Assembly: GCA_018434645.1 (NCBI GenBank)
Contig: JAHDOX010000081.1
Location: 1-8,148, forward strand
Length of the DNA stretch: 8,148 bases
Direction: 5' to 3'
Source of the DNA: Synergistales bacterium
Lineage (GTDB): Bacteria > Synergistota > Synergistia > Synergistales > Thermovirgaceae
A program made the position numbers and the translations under genes. Shown here one piece after another: positions 1 through 5,857 of this stretch (within the stretch, counting starts at the first letter, position 1; the number at the start of each line of letters is the position of its first letter). A model generated the notes under the pieces. It was given only the letters and a program-made list of their open reading frames with translations, was not told where the DNA came from and ran no database searches.

Positions 1-111
1 GGTCCAGCCTTTCGGTGCGATAGCGGCGATGCGCCTCGCGGCAATGATCCCGGCTGCGTCGTCGCCGAGCAGTTCGTTCCCGAGGCCCCACAGGACGGTT
101 TTACCTTGCAT
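1..111 (-). CDS. Hydrogenase maturation protease (peptidase M52 family), N-terminal 37 residues only
   Basis: Reading the minus strand from the ATG at 111-109 gives 37 codons that stay open to the window edge. The start, MQGKTVLWGLGNELLGDDAAG, has the typical M52 opening: a short beta strand, then G-x-G-N-x-L-x-G-D-D-x-x-G (residues 9-21). In this family an acidic residue of the G-D-D segment helps bind the nickel of the immature hydrogenase large subunit, whose C-terminal tail the protease removes after NiFe-centre insertion (HycI/HyaD/HybD role). The fragment ends with APKGW, as in HycI-like proteins before the next strand. A ribosome binding site GGAAAGGA lies 9 bases upstream of the ATG. 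The second acidic ligand and the C-terminus are outside the window, so subtype cannot be set. The gene diverges from murJ with only 42 bases between the two start codons. Confidence 0.72.
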   Translation of the reverse strand, partial: MQGKTVLWGLGNELLGDDAAGIIAARRIAAIAPKGWT

Positions 112-153
112 CGTGACACATCCTTTCCGCCGGATAGACAGGGGAGATAGTAC

Positions 154-1725
154 ATGGCGTCAAGTGGTTCCCGAATGGTGCGCCACTCGCTGAGGATGAT
201 GGCGGGCACCTTTTTGAGCAGGATACTGGGTCTCGCCAGGGAGATACTGATAGCGGCTTTCTTCGGCGCTTCGGGTCGCCTGGATGCCTTTTTGGTTGCC
301 TACACCCTTGCCAATCTCTTTAGGCGGCTTTTGGCCGAGGGCGCCCTTTCCGCGGCTTTCGTGCCGGTCTTTTCCCAGTCCCTGGAGCTTGACGGTGCCG
401 AAACGGCTGGAAGGCTCGCAAGACAGACCTTTACGGTCCTTCTGGTTGCCTCCGGGCTTTTGGTGGTCCTCGGCATCGCCCTTGCCCCATGGCTTGTAGC
501 CCTTCTGGCGCCCGGTTTTTCAGCGGAGACTGCGCGGCAGGCCATTTCCCTGACGCGGATCATGTTCCCTTTCATGCTGTTTATTTCGGTAGCGGCCCTT
601 GCGATGGGCATGCTCAACAGCGTGGGATGTTTTTTTGTTCCGGCCGTCGCTCCCGCCGTAAGCAACGTCGTCTTCATCCTGCTGGTTCTGATTCTAGCAT
701 CAAACATGGGTATAAAAAGCCTCGCCCTTGCGGTTTTGGCTGGAGGGGCGGCCCAGTGCCTTCTACAGTGGTCATGGACGAGAAAATACGGGATGACCCT
801 GACATTGGCCCTGCCGGATGCCGGCAACAAGGAACTGAAGAAGGTTTTGAAACTCTTTTTCCCTTATGCGGCCGGGCTTTCCATAAACCAGCTCATACCT
901 GTTTTAAGCCGGGTACTGGGCTCTTTCCTGCAGGAGGGTTCCATCTCCGTACTCAACTACGCCGACCGTATCCTGCAGCTTCCGCTCGGGCTTTTCGTCG
1001 TCGCCATAAGCCAGGCCATTTTGCCGCTTCTCGCGCGACAGCTGCTTGAAGGCGAGGATGCTTACAGGCGGGGTATCGAAGACGCGCTGCGTTTTGCCAT
1101 GTTTATTGTGCTTCCCGTCACGGCGGGACTGGTTATCTTCAGCGACGAAATCGTGCACCTCCTTTTCGTCAGGGGAGCCTTCGGAGAGTGGGCCTGGCAT
1201 GCGACTTCGACGAGCCTTGTCATGTTCACCCTGGGTTTGCCCGGTATGGCTTGCATGAATGTGCTGCTGCGGGCTCTCCACGCGAGAGGTCTTCCGACAG
1301 AGGCGATGTACGTCGCGATCACGAGTGTCGTGACCTATTTCGCTTTCGGTCTTCTTTTTATGAAACCCCTGGCCTACGCGGGGCTGGCGCTTGGCGCGTC
1401 TTGTTCCTTTACTGCTTCGGCCGTTTTTGCGGGTTTCCTTTTGCGGAGGCGCTGCGGCCTTGAGATGCCCTTTAAAATCGGGTGGCTGAAACCGGTGGTC
1501 CCTGGAGTACTGGTCATGGTCATTGCGGTGTTGCTTTTCAAAAATGTGCTACCCTATCCTGTGCGAATGGGTATACTTTTTCGTGGTGGATGGATGGTAA
1601 TGCCGATTTTCATGGGGGCATCCATTTATGGATTCGTTACATGGGCTGGAAAAAGCGGCGAGTGGGAATGGATAAGGGAAATCCTTCTGGAAAAGGCGCG
1701 ACACGAAACGGGCGGAAAAGGATAA
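154..1725 (+). CDS. murJ: Lipid II flippase MurJ (MviN family)
   Basis: Integral inner-membrane protein of 523 residues, the usual length for MurJ, which moves the peptidoglycan precursor lipid II across the cytoplasmic membrane. It belongs to the MOP exporter superfamily with 14 predicted helices; hydrophobic segments recur from about residue 15 to 495. The N-terminus has the family signature SRILGLARE, then LDAF and NLFRRLLAEGALSAAFVPVF. R23, R29, D44, R57 and R58 match, with a shift of five, the functionally important E. coli residues R18, R24, D39, R52 and R53. ADRILQLPLG (residues 270-279) carries R272, equivalent to E. coli R270. The start at 154 is backed by GGGGAGA at 141-147. A second ATG at 175 has no ribosome binding site. 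It is the first gene of a same-strand run, with 37 bases before the next gene. Confidence 0.95.
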   Translation: MASSGSRMVRHSLRMMAGTFLSRILGLAREILIAAFFGASGRLDAFLVAYTLANLFRRLLAEGALSAAFVPVFSQSLELDGAETAGRLARQTFTVLLVASGLLVVLGIALAPWLVALLAPGFSAETARQAISLTRIMFPFMLFISVAALAMGMLNSVGCFFVPAVAPAVSNVVFILLVLILASNMGIKSLALAVLAGGAAQCLLQWSWTRKYGMTLTLALPDAGNKELKKVLKLFFPYAAGLSINQLIPVLSRVLGSFLQEGSISVLNYADRILQLPLGLFVVAISQAILPLLARQLLEGEDAYRRGIEDALRFAMFIVLPVTAGLVIFSDEIVHLLFVRGAFGEWAWHATSTSLVMFTLGLPGMACMNVLLRALHARGLPTEAMYVAITSVVTYFAFGLLFMKPLAYAGLALGASCSFTASAVFAGFLLRRRCGLEMPFKIGWLKPVVPGVLVMVIAVLLFKNVLPYPVRMGILFRGGWMVMPIFMGASIYGFVTWAGKSGEWEWIREILLEKARHETGGKG

Positions 1726-1762
1726 AAATCTGGGCTGAAACGGCCGGGAGGGACGAAGAATT

Positions 1763-2305
1763 ATGAAAAGTCCACTATGGCGCAAAGGTCTTCTCGGGGT
1801 CTTGATGGTCTTTGTACTGACCGTAACCTGCGCGGCGGCCGGGGAAAACCTGGAGGATCTGATTTCACAAAGGACAGCCAGGTTGTACCTGGAGGGGCAG
1901 GTACTTGGAGACATGATCCTGGGCGCAAGGGCACGCCTTGATTTCATTTACGTTGACAGGCCCCTTTTTGAAGCGGTTAAAAGAAACCCGGAAGCGCCCG
2001 AGTGGCTCCGATGGAACGTAAATTACCTGAGTTCCGAAAAGGTAAGAAAGGACGCACTTTTCATTCTTGGTTTCGAGACCTTCAAGCCCTGGACCTTCAA
2101 ACCGGACATGATTTCCGTAAACGGACGGCCTGTCACCGAAGACGATATTGTCACAAAAAAGGACTACGTTCCCGTCGGCGACCTGCCAAGCGGCTACAAG
2201 GCTACGTTGGCTTTTGCGGTTTCGGGGGAATACATCAAACCCGGTGGAAAGATAATTTTCAGTTGTCAGGGAGAGAGCGTGACATGGACGGTACCGGTAA
2301 AATAA
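1763..2305 (+). CDS. Secreted or periplasmic protein of unknown function
   Basis: I do not recognise this 180-residue protein. It begins with a clear Sec signal peptide: basic n-region MKSPLWRK, a hydrophobic core at about residues 9-22, and a likely signal peptidase I site after AAA (residue 26). Cys23 is preceded by T-V-T, which does not fit a lipobox, so a lipoprotein is less likely. The mature part (about 154 residues) starts with a polar, probably helical segment (ENLEDLISQRTARLYLEG) and ends with an alternating, strand-like region from about residue 110 (MISVNGRPV, YKATLAFAVSGEYIKPGGK, ESVTWTVPVK), suggesting a small beta-sandwich domain. Ribosome binding site GGGAGGG is at 1746-1752, 10 bases before the ATG. 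It follows murJ closely, and its 3' end overlaps the next gene by 22 bases, so it is very likely cotranscribed. An envelope role is only an inference from the signal peptide and neighbour. Confidence 0.85.
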   Translation: MKSPLWRKGLLGVLMVFVLTVTCAAAGENLEDLISQRTARLYLEGQVLGDMILGARARLDFIYVDRPLFEAVKRNPEAPEWLRWNVNYLSSEKVRKDALFILGFETFKPWTFKPDMISVNGRPVTEDDIVTKKDYVPVGDLPSGYKATLAFAVSGEYIKPGGKIIFSCQGESVTWTVPVK

Positions 2306-2487
2306 AAAAGATTCACAGGTATCGGTGTGCCTCCTGCGGCGGGAGATTCGACTGTGAATCTTTTGCAGACAGGTGTCCCGCCTGTGGCGGGAAAGTGCTT
2401 ATACACGAAGCGGGCGAGAAGAAAAGACCCCGTGCAGGCTGCCGGAAGGCAAGCTGTGCCGGCTGTTCAGGTTGCAGCTTCAGGTGA
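2284..2487 (+). CDS. Small cysteine-rich zinc-ribbon protein (FmdB-like), 67 residues
   Basis: A 67-residue frame starting at ATG 2284 and ending at TGA 2485-2487. AGGGAGAG at 2268-2275 lies 8 bases upstream, a good ribbon-gene ribosome binding site. Nine of 67 residues are cysteine. C15-x2-C18 and C31-x2-C34, each followed by GG, form a classic four-Cys zinc ribbon (YRCASCGG ... RCPACGG) spaced by 12 residues. A basic linker (EKKRPR, residues 45-50) leads to a second cluster, C53-x4-C58-x2-C61-x2-C64, at the very C-terminus. The front half resembles the FmdB-type putative regulatory zinc ribbon; family assignment is inference, and rubredoxin-like or other short ribbons are possible. Nothing in it predicts an enzyme activity. 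It overlaps the preceding gene by 22 bases and its stop codon lies within the tsaD ribosome binding site, which strongly suggests it is translated and coupled to both neighbours. Confidence 0.82.
   Translation: MDGTGKIKKIHRYRCASCGGRFDCESFADRCPACGGKVLIHEAGEKKRPRAGCRKASCAGCSGCSFR
2482..2487 (+). promoter_or_regulatory. Ribosome binding site that fixes the tsaD start
   Basis: AGGTGA sits 5 bases before the ATG at 2493. Its last three bases are the TGA stop of the upstream zinc-ribbon gene, so ribosomes finishing that gene stop on the tsaD initiation region. This arrangement points to translational coupling and argues against an upstream start at 2373, which would add 40 residues unlike any TsaD. 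Confidence 0.65.
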
Positions 2488-2492
2488 ATTTA

Positions 2493-3503
2493 ATGAACGC
2501 GCCTTTTTTGACTCTCGGCGTGGAGACCAGTTGCGACGATACAGGGGTAGCGCTGCTTGAAGGAAGGCGCAATGTCGTTGCTTCCGCACTGTCGAGCCAG
2601 GTTGAGGAACACGCGCGGTACGGTGGTGTAATCCCGGAACTGGCTTCACGGAAACACCAGGAGATATTGCTGCCGCTTCTTGATGGCGTGCTGCGTGAAG
2701 CGGGAATAAAGGGGCGGCGGAAACCCGATCTTGTGGCCGTGACTTACGGGCCGGGGCTTATGGGGTCTCTTCTGGTAGGTGTGATGACCGCGAAGGCGCT
2801 TGCACAGGCCTGGAAAGTTCCCCTGACGGGAGTAAATCACATAGAGGGGCACATGTTCGCCAATGTAGTGGCTTACGAAAATTTTGGACCACCCTTCATC
2901 GGACTCGTCGTTTCCGGGGGGCACACGGAAGCGTACCACGTCCCCCGTTTCGGGACCTATGAGCTGCTTGGCAAAACCCGGGATGACGCCATAGGAGAAT
3001 GTTACGACAAGGTGGCCAAACTTTTGGGGTTGCCCTATCCTGGTGGCCCTGCCGTCGACCGTCTTGCAGAAAAAGGTGACCCTGACGCTTTTGATTTCCC
3101 TGTACCTCTTTCATCCACCGATAAAATCGAGTTCAGCTACAGTGGCCTCAAAACGGCTGTATTAACCAGGCTCCGCAACGAAGAAGAGGCCGGCCGTAAA
3201 ATCGAAACTGCTGACCTTTGCGCTTCCTTCCAGAAGGCCGCGGTGGGTGCTGTCCTGGTCAAGCTCGAACTGGCAGTTCGCTTGACTGGAGTGCGAAGGA
3301 TCGCTGTTTCGGGTGGCGTGGCTTCCAATTCGCTTCTGCGCCGGATGCTCGAAAAAAGAGACGAATGGGATATTTTTATGCCGCCTGCGCGACTTTGCAC
3401 CGATAATGCGGCCATGATAGCGGCTGCGGGGCGAAGCCGTTTCGAAAGAGGTCTCACGGACGGACTGGACCTTTCCGCCGACCCTTCCGCGACGCTTGCC
3501 TGA
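2493..3503 (+). CDS. tsaD: tRNA N6-adenosine threonylcarbamoyltransferase TsaD (Kae1/Qri7 family)
   Basis: TsaD transfers the threonylcarbamoyl group from threonylcarbamoyl-AMP to A37 of tRNAs reading ANN codons, giving t6A; in bacteria it works with TsaB and TsaE, which are not in this window. The 336-residue length is normal. The family N-terminus FLTLGVETSCDDT (residues 5-17) sets the start at 2493. The metal-binding signature NHIEGH supplies H116 and H120, and CTDNAAM supplies the third ligand D304. ASKAD-fold nucleotide-binding segments include TYGPGLMGSLLVG (84-96), SGGHTE (141-146), DDAIGECYDKVAKLLGLPYPGGP (from 164) and SGGVASNS (273-280). All expected key residues are present. The gene ends the first same-strand cluster, and 247 bases follow before groES. 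Older annotations called this family O-sialoglycoprotein endopeptidase, a name now abandoned. Confidence 0.96.
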   Translation: MNAPFLTLGVETSCDDTGVALLEGRRNVVASALSSQVEEHARYGGVIPELASRKHQEILLPLLDGVLREAGIKGRRKPDLVAVTYGPGLMGSLLVGVMTAKALAQAWKVPLTGVNHIEGHMFANVVAYENFGPPFIGLVVSGGHTEAYHVPRFGTYELLGKTRDDAIGECYDKVAKLLGLPYPGGPAVDRLAEKGDPDAFDFPVPLSSTDKIEFSYSGLKTAVLTRLRNEEEAGRKIETADLCASFQKAAVGAVLVKLELAVRLTGVRRIAVSGGVASNSLLRRMLEKRDEWDIFMPPARLCTDNAAMIAAAGRSRFERGLTDGLDLSADPSATLA

Positions 3504-3646
3504 AACCTCCACGGGACAACTTCCAAAATTCACGTCCGCCAAAGTTCCCGGCTTCCTTTGTAAGCAAAAAACGAAGATAAAAATAGTATTGCGGATATAT
3601 GACGAGATAAAAGCTCTAAATGAAGCATAATCCGTATTTTCGTGTC
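3504..3646 (+). other. AT-rich non-coding stretch upstream of the groE promoter
   Basis: No convincing gene or strong terminator is visible between tsaD and the groE promoter. Positions about 3560-3640 are markedly richer in A and T than the flanking genes, including AAAAAA at 3566-3571 and GATAAAAATAG near 3576-3586. Such tracts upstream of a -35 box can act as an UP element or bend DNA; that is inference. Only an imperfect, T-tract-lacking hairpin was found just after tsaD, so read-through from the upstream genes cannot be excluded. Confidence 0.5.
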
Positions 3647-3675
3647 TTGAGATTAGGCTGCTTCACAGGTACTAT
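3647..3675 (+). promoter_or_regulatory. Sigma70-type promoter of groES-groEL
   Basis: TTGAGA (3647-3652, five of six matches to the -35 consensus) and TACTAT (3670-3675, four of six matches to the -10 consensus) are separated by exactly 17 bases. The predicted transcription start near 3682 would put the CIRCE operator within the first bases of the transcript, the usual location in groE operons controlled by HrcA. AT-rich DNA lies directly upstream. Confidence 0.65.
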
Positions 3676-3689
3676 CGTTCGCGGTCGAA

Positions 3690-3716
3690 TTAGCACTCAG
3701 ACAAGAAGAGTGCTAA
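3690..3716 (+). promoter_or_regulatory. CIRCE operator (HrcA binding site)
   Basis: A perfect inverted repeat: TTAGCACTC (3690-3698), a 9-base spacer, and GAGTGCTAA (3708-3716). This equals the CIRCE consensus in both arms and spacer length. HrcA binds CIRCE to repress groE and dnaK operons; GroEL helps keep HrcA active, so unfolded protein releases repression. The site lies between the predicted promoter and the groES start, 34 bases before the ATG. hrcA itself is not in the window. Confidence 0.97.
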
Positions 3717-3750
3717 CATCTCAAAAAGAACCGCAAGGAGGGTGCAACGT

Positions 3751-4041
3751 ATGAAACTCAAACCACTCGGTGACAGAATTGTTGTCAAGGTTCTCAATCA
3801 GGAAGAAACCACGAAGGGCGGCATCGTGATTCCCGATACCGCCAAGGAAAAGCCCCAGGAAGGCGAAGTAATTGCCATCGGCACGGGCAAGGTTCTCGAG
3901 AACGGGCAGAAGCTTCCCCTCGAGGTGAAAATCGGGGACAAGGTCCTTTTCAGCAAATACGGCGGGACCGAAGTCAAAGTCGAAGGCGAGGAGTACCTTA
4001 TCCTGAGTGAAAGGGACGTACTTGCCATTCTTGAAAAGTAG
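3751..4041 (+). CDS. groES: Co-chaperonin GroES (Hsp10)
   Basis: A 96-residue protein of standard length that caps the GroEL barrel as a heptamer during ATP-driven folding in the cytoplasm. The start MKLKPLGDRIVVK is the family N-terminus; the mobile loop spans about residues 16-33 with the hydrophobic IVI tripeptide (25-27) that contacts GroEL, followed by IPDTAKEKP and the roof region near residues 48-54 (KVLENGQ). The C-terminal strand YLILSERDVLAILE is typical. The ATG at 3751 has AGGAGGG at 3736-3742, 8 bases upstream; an in-frame GTG at 3742 overlaps that binding site and is not used. It is controlled by the CIRCE operator and cotranscribed with groEL, 66 bases downstream. Confidence 0.98.
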   Translation: MKLKPLGDRIVVKVLNQEETTKGGIVIPDTAKEKPQEGEVIAIGTGKVLENGQKLPLEVKIGDKVLFSKYGGTEVKVEGEEYLILSERDVLAILEK

Positions 4042-4107
4042 CATTTTCAATCAAAAGGCATTTTCGAGGCTATAATTTCCAGATTTTGAAAAGGAGGAAG
4101 CACTGAC

Positions 4108-5739
4108 ATGGCAAAGATGCTTGCATTCGGAGAAGAAGCCCGCAGATCGCTTGAGCGGGGTATCAACAAGGTGGCAGATACGGTAGGCGGGACCCTTGGT
4201 CCCAAGGGCCGTAACGTGGTGCTGGAAAAGAAATTCGGTTCTCCCACGATTACAAACGACGGCGTCACTATAGCGAAGGAGATCGAGCTGGAGGATCCCT
4301 TCGAGAACATGGGCGCACAGCTCGTAAAGGAAGTAGCTTCCAAAACCAACGACATAGCCGGTGACGGTACCACCACGGCGACGGTTCTCGCCCGTGCGAT
4401 CATCCTTGAGGGCATGAAGAACGTGGCCGCCGGAGCAAACGGCATGCTCATGCGGCACGGCATAGAGAAGGCAGTCGACCTCGTCGTGGATGAACTCAAG
4501 AAGCTTTCCATCCCCGTCAAGGAACGGGAGAAGATCGCCCAGGTGGCGGCCATTTCCGCCAACGACAAGGCCGTCGGAGAACTCATCGCCGAAGCTATGG
4601 AGAAAGTCGGCGAAGACGGTGTAATTACCGTGGAGGACAGCCAGACCGTGGGGACTACCCTTGAAATGGTCGAAGGACTCCAGTTCGACAAGGGCTATGT
4701 AAGCCCTTACATGATGACCGATCCAGAGAGGATGGAAGCCAGCCTCGACGACGCCTATATCCTCATTCACGACGGCAAGATCAGCAACGTCAAGGACATG
4801 ATCCCTCTCCTGGAGAAGGTAGTGCAGACGGGCAAACCTCTGCTCATCATCGCCGAGGATGTAGAGGGAGAGGCCCTCGCAACCCTCGTCGTCAACAAGC
4901 TGCGCGGCACCATGCAGACCGTGGCCGTGAAGGCCCCTGGATTCGGCGAGCGAAGGAAGGCCATGCTCCAGGATATCGCAACTGTGACCGGCGGTCAGGT
5001 CATTTCCGAGGATATCGGCATCAAGCTTGAAAACGCAGATCTCTCCATGCTTGGACGTGCAAAGAAGATCCGCGTGACCAAGGAAGAAACCACCATCGTG
5101 GAGGGCGCAGGAGATCCTGAGGCTATCAGGAAACGCGCTGCCCAGATCAAGGCAGAGCTTGAAGAGTCCACCTCGGAGTATGACAAGGAGAAGCTCCAGG
5201 AACGTTTGGCCAAGCTCGTCGGCGGTGTAGCAGTCATTCAGGTTGGAGCCGCTACCGAGACGGAGCAGAAGGAGCTCAAGCACCGCATAGAGGATGCCCT
5301 TAACGCCACCAGGGCTGCCGTTGAGGAAGGCATAGTCGCCGGAGGCGGCGTGGCCCTGCTCAACGCCTCGGAAGCTCTGGACAAGTTTATCGAGGAACTC
5401 GAAGGCGACGAAAAGACCGGTGCTGTCATTGTTTCGAAGGCCCTCAAGGCCCCGCTTTATCTGATAGCCACCAATGCCGGCTTCCAGGGCGATGTGGTGG
5501 TCGAAAAGGTGCGCGGCCTAAAGAAGGGACACGGCCTTAATGCTGTTACCGGTGAATACGAGGACCTCGTAAAGGCTGGTATCATCGACCCCGTCAAGGT
5601 TACCAGGAGTGCCTTGCAGAATGCCGGTTCCATAGCTTCCATGGTCCTGACCACCGAAGGTCTCGTGGCCGACAAGCCCAAGAAGGAAAGAGAAGGCATG
5701 CCCGGCGGTATGCCCGGCGGCATGGACATGGATTACTAG
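4108..5739 (+). CDS. groEL: Chaperonin GroEL (Hsp60)
   Basis: A 543-residue subunit of the double-ring chaperonin that encloses unfolded proteins. Nucleotide-binding segments are intact: TLGPKGRNVVL (29-39), NDGVTIAKEIELEDPFENMGA (from 50), and DGTTTATVLAR with D86 (E. coli D87). The C-terminal equatorial segment IEDALNATRAAVEEGIVAGGGVAL carries the conserved aspartate equivalent to E. coli D398. The apical domain includes TPERM-like TDPERMEA, GKPLLIIAEDVEGEALATLVVN and KAPGFGERRKAML. The protein ends with a Met/Gly tail (GMPGGMPGGMDMDY), a variant of the usual GGM repeat. AAGGAGG at 4091-4097, 10 bases before the ATG, is a strong ribosome binding site. Codons are biased toward C- and G-ending forms (AAG, CTC, GCC) more than in flanking genes, as expected for high expression. 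Transcription ends at the terminator just downstream. Confidence 0.99.
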   Translation: MAKMLAFGEEARRSLERGINKVADTVGGTLGPKGRNVVLEKKFGSPTITNDGVTIAKEIELEDPFENMGAQLVKEVASKTNDIAGDGTTTATVLARAIILEGMKNVAAGANGMLMRHGIEKAVDLVVDELKKLSIPVKEREKIAQVAAISANDKAVGELIAEAMEKVGEDGVITVEDSQTVGTTLEMVEGLQFDKGYVSPYMMTDPERMEASLDDAYILIHDGKISNVKDMIPLLEKVVQTGKPLLIIAEDVEGEALATLVVNKLRGTMQTVAVKAPGFGERRKAMLQDIATVTGGQVISEDIGIKLENADLSMLGRAKKIRVTKEETTIVEGAGDPEAIRKRAAQIKAELEESTSEYDKEKLQERLAKLVGGVAVIQVGAATETEQKELKHRIEDALNATRAAVEEGIVAGGGVALLNASEALDKFIEELEGDEKTGAVIVSKALKAPLYLIATNAGFQGDVVVEKVRGLKKGHGLNAVTGEYEDLVKAGIIDPVKVTRSALQNAGSIASMVLTTEGLVADKPKKEREGMPGGMPGGMDMDY

Positions 5740-5764
5740 GCCTTCGGCCTGGAAGAACAAATTT

Positions 5765-5799
5765 CAGGCCTCCGCCATGGCGGAGGCCTGTCTTTTTTT
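5765..5799 (+). terminator. Rho-independent terminator of the groESL operon
   Basis: Twelve-base arms CAGGCCTCCGCC (5765-5776) and GGCGGAGGCCTG (5779-5790) are perfectly complementary around a minimal AT centre (in RNA the loop would open to four bases, CAUG), followed by TCTTTTTTT (5791-5799). The GC-rich stem with a U tract is a textbook intrinsic terminator on the plus strand. There is no matching T tract for the opposite strand. A short extra stem, AGGCC-TTC-GGCCT (5738-5750), precedes it and overlaps the groEL stop codon. Confidence 0.96.
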
Positions 5800-5810
5800 G
5801 GGGGGCTTTC

Positions 5811-5819
5811 TGGTACACT
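5811..5819 (+). promoter_or_regulatory. Possible extended -10 promoter for guaA
   Basis: TGG followed by TACACT (5814-5819) has the TGn extension and four of six matches to the -10 consensus. There is no good -35 box 17 bases upstream, where the terminator T tract lies. A start near 5826 would give a leader of about 30 bases. guaA needs some promoter here because the strong terminator separates it from groEL, but the exact site is tentative. Confidence 0.35.
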
Positions 5820-5822
5820 TGT

Positions 5823-5839
5823 TTCGTTCTGCAAACGAA
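5823..5839 (+). repeat. Short inverted repeat in the guaA leader
   Basis: TTCGTT (5823-5828) and AACGAA (5834-5839) form a perfect six-base stem around a five-base loop, CTGCA. It sits just before the guaA ribosome binding site. It could be an operator or a small RNA hairpin, or chance; the space upstream of guaA is too short for a purine riboswitch. Confidence 0.3.
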
Positions 5840-5844
5840 GCACC

Positions 5845-5849
5845 GGAGG
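5845..5849 (+). promoter_or_regulatory. Ribosome binding site deciding the guaA start
   Basis: GGAGG lies 8 bases before the ATG at 5858. A second run, GGAGGG at 5851-5856, lies 7 bases before the ATG at 5864. Either start, differing by two residues, is well supported; both rule out an in-frame ATG at 5777, which lies inside the terminator stem. Confidence 0.6.
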
Positions 5850-5857
5850 TGGAGGGT

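Noticed and set aside
2373..2492. A 40-codon N-terminal extension of tsaD
   Set aside because: The extension is unlike any TsaD, lacks its own ribosome binding site and overlaps the zinc-ribbon gene in another frame. The ATG at 2493 begins the family-typical N-terminus.
3513..3549. Imperfect hairpin just after tsaD (CGGGA...ACTT paired with AAGT...TCCCG)
   Set aside because: The stem has a two-base bulge, a loop of about 19 bases and no following T tract, so it is not a convincing terminator.
3620..3754. A 44-codon plus-strand frame running through the groE promoter and CIRCE
   Set aside because: It has no ribosome binding site, starts upstream of the predicted promoter and consists of control sequence; its stop overlaps the groES start by chance.
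4071..4076. A perfect TATAAT in the groES-groEL spacer
   Set aside because: No -35-like box lies 16-18 bases upstream and there is no TG extension. The spacer is short and the genes are normally cotranscribed, so a separate groEL promoter is not supported.
4051..5283. A 410-codon open frame on the minus strand opposite groEL
   Set aside because: Long antisense frames are a common by-product of strong codon bias in chaperonin genes. The translation has no recognisable domain, and the plus strand encodes an unmistakable GroEL throughout.
5777..5857. A 27-codon N-terminal extension of guaA
   Set aside because: It would start inside the terminator stem and read through the T tract; good ribosome binding sites precede the ATGs at 5858 and 5864.
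5740..5857. Possible purine riboswitch before guaA
   Set aside because: The spacer is mostly occupied by the groESL terminator, and the remaining bases are too few for a purine aptamer with an expression platform.
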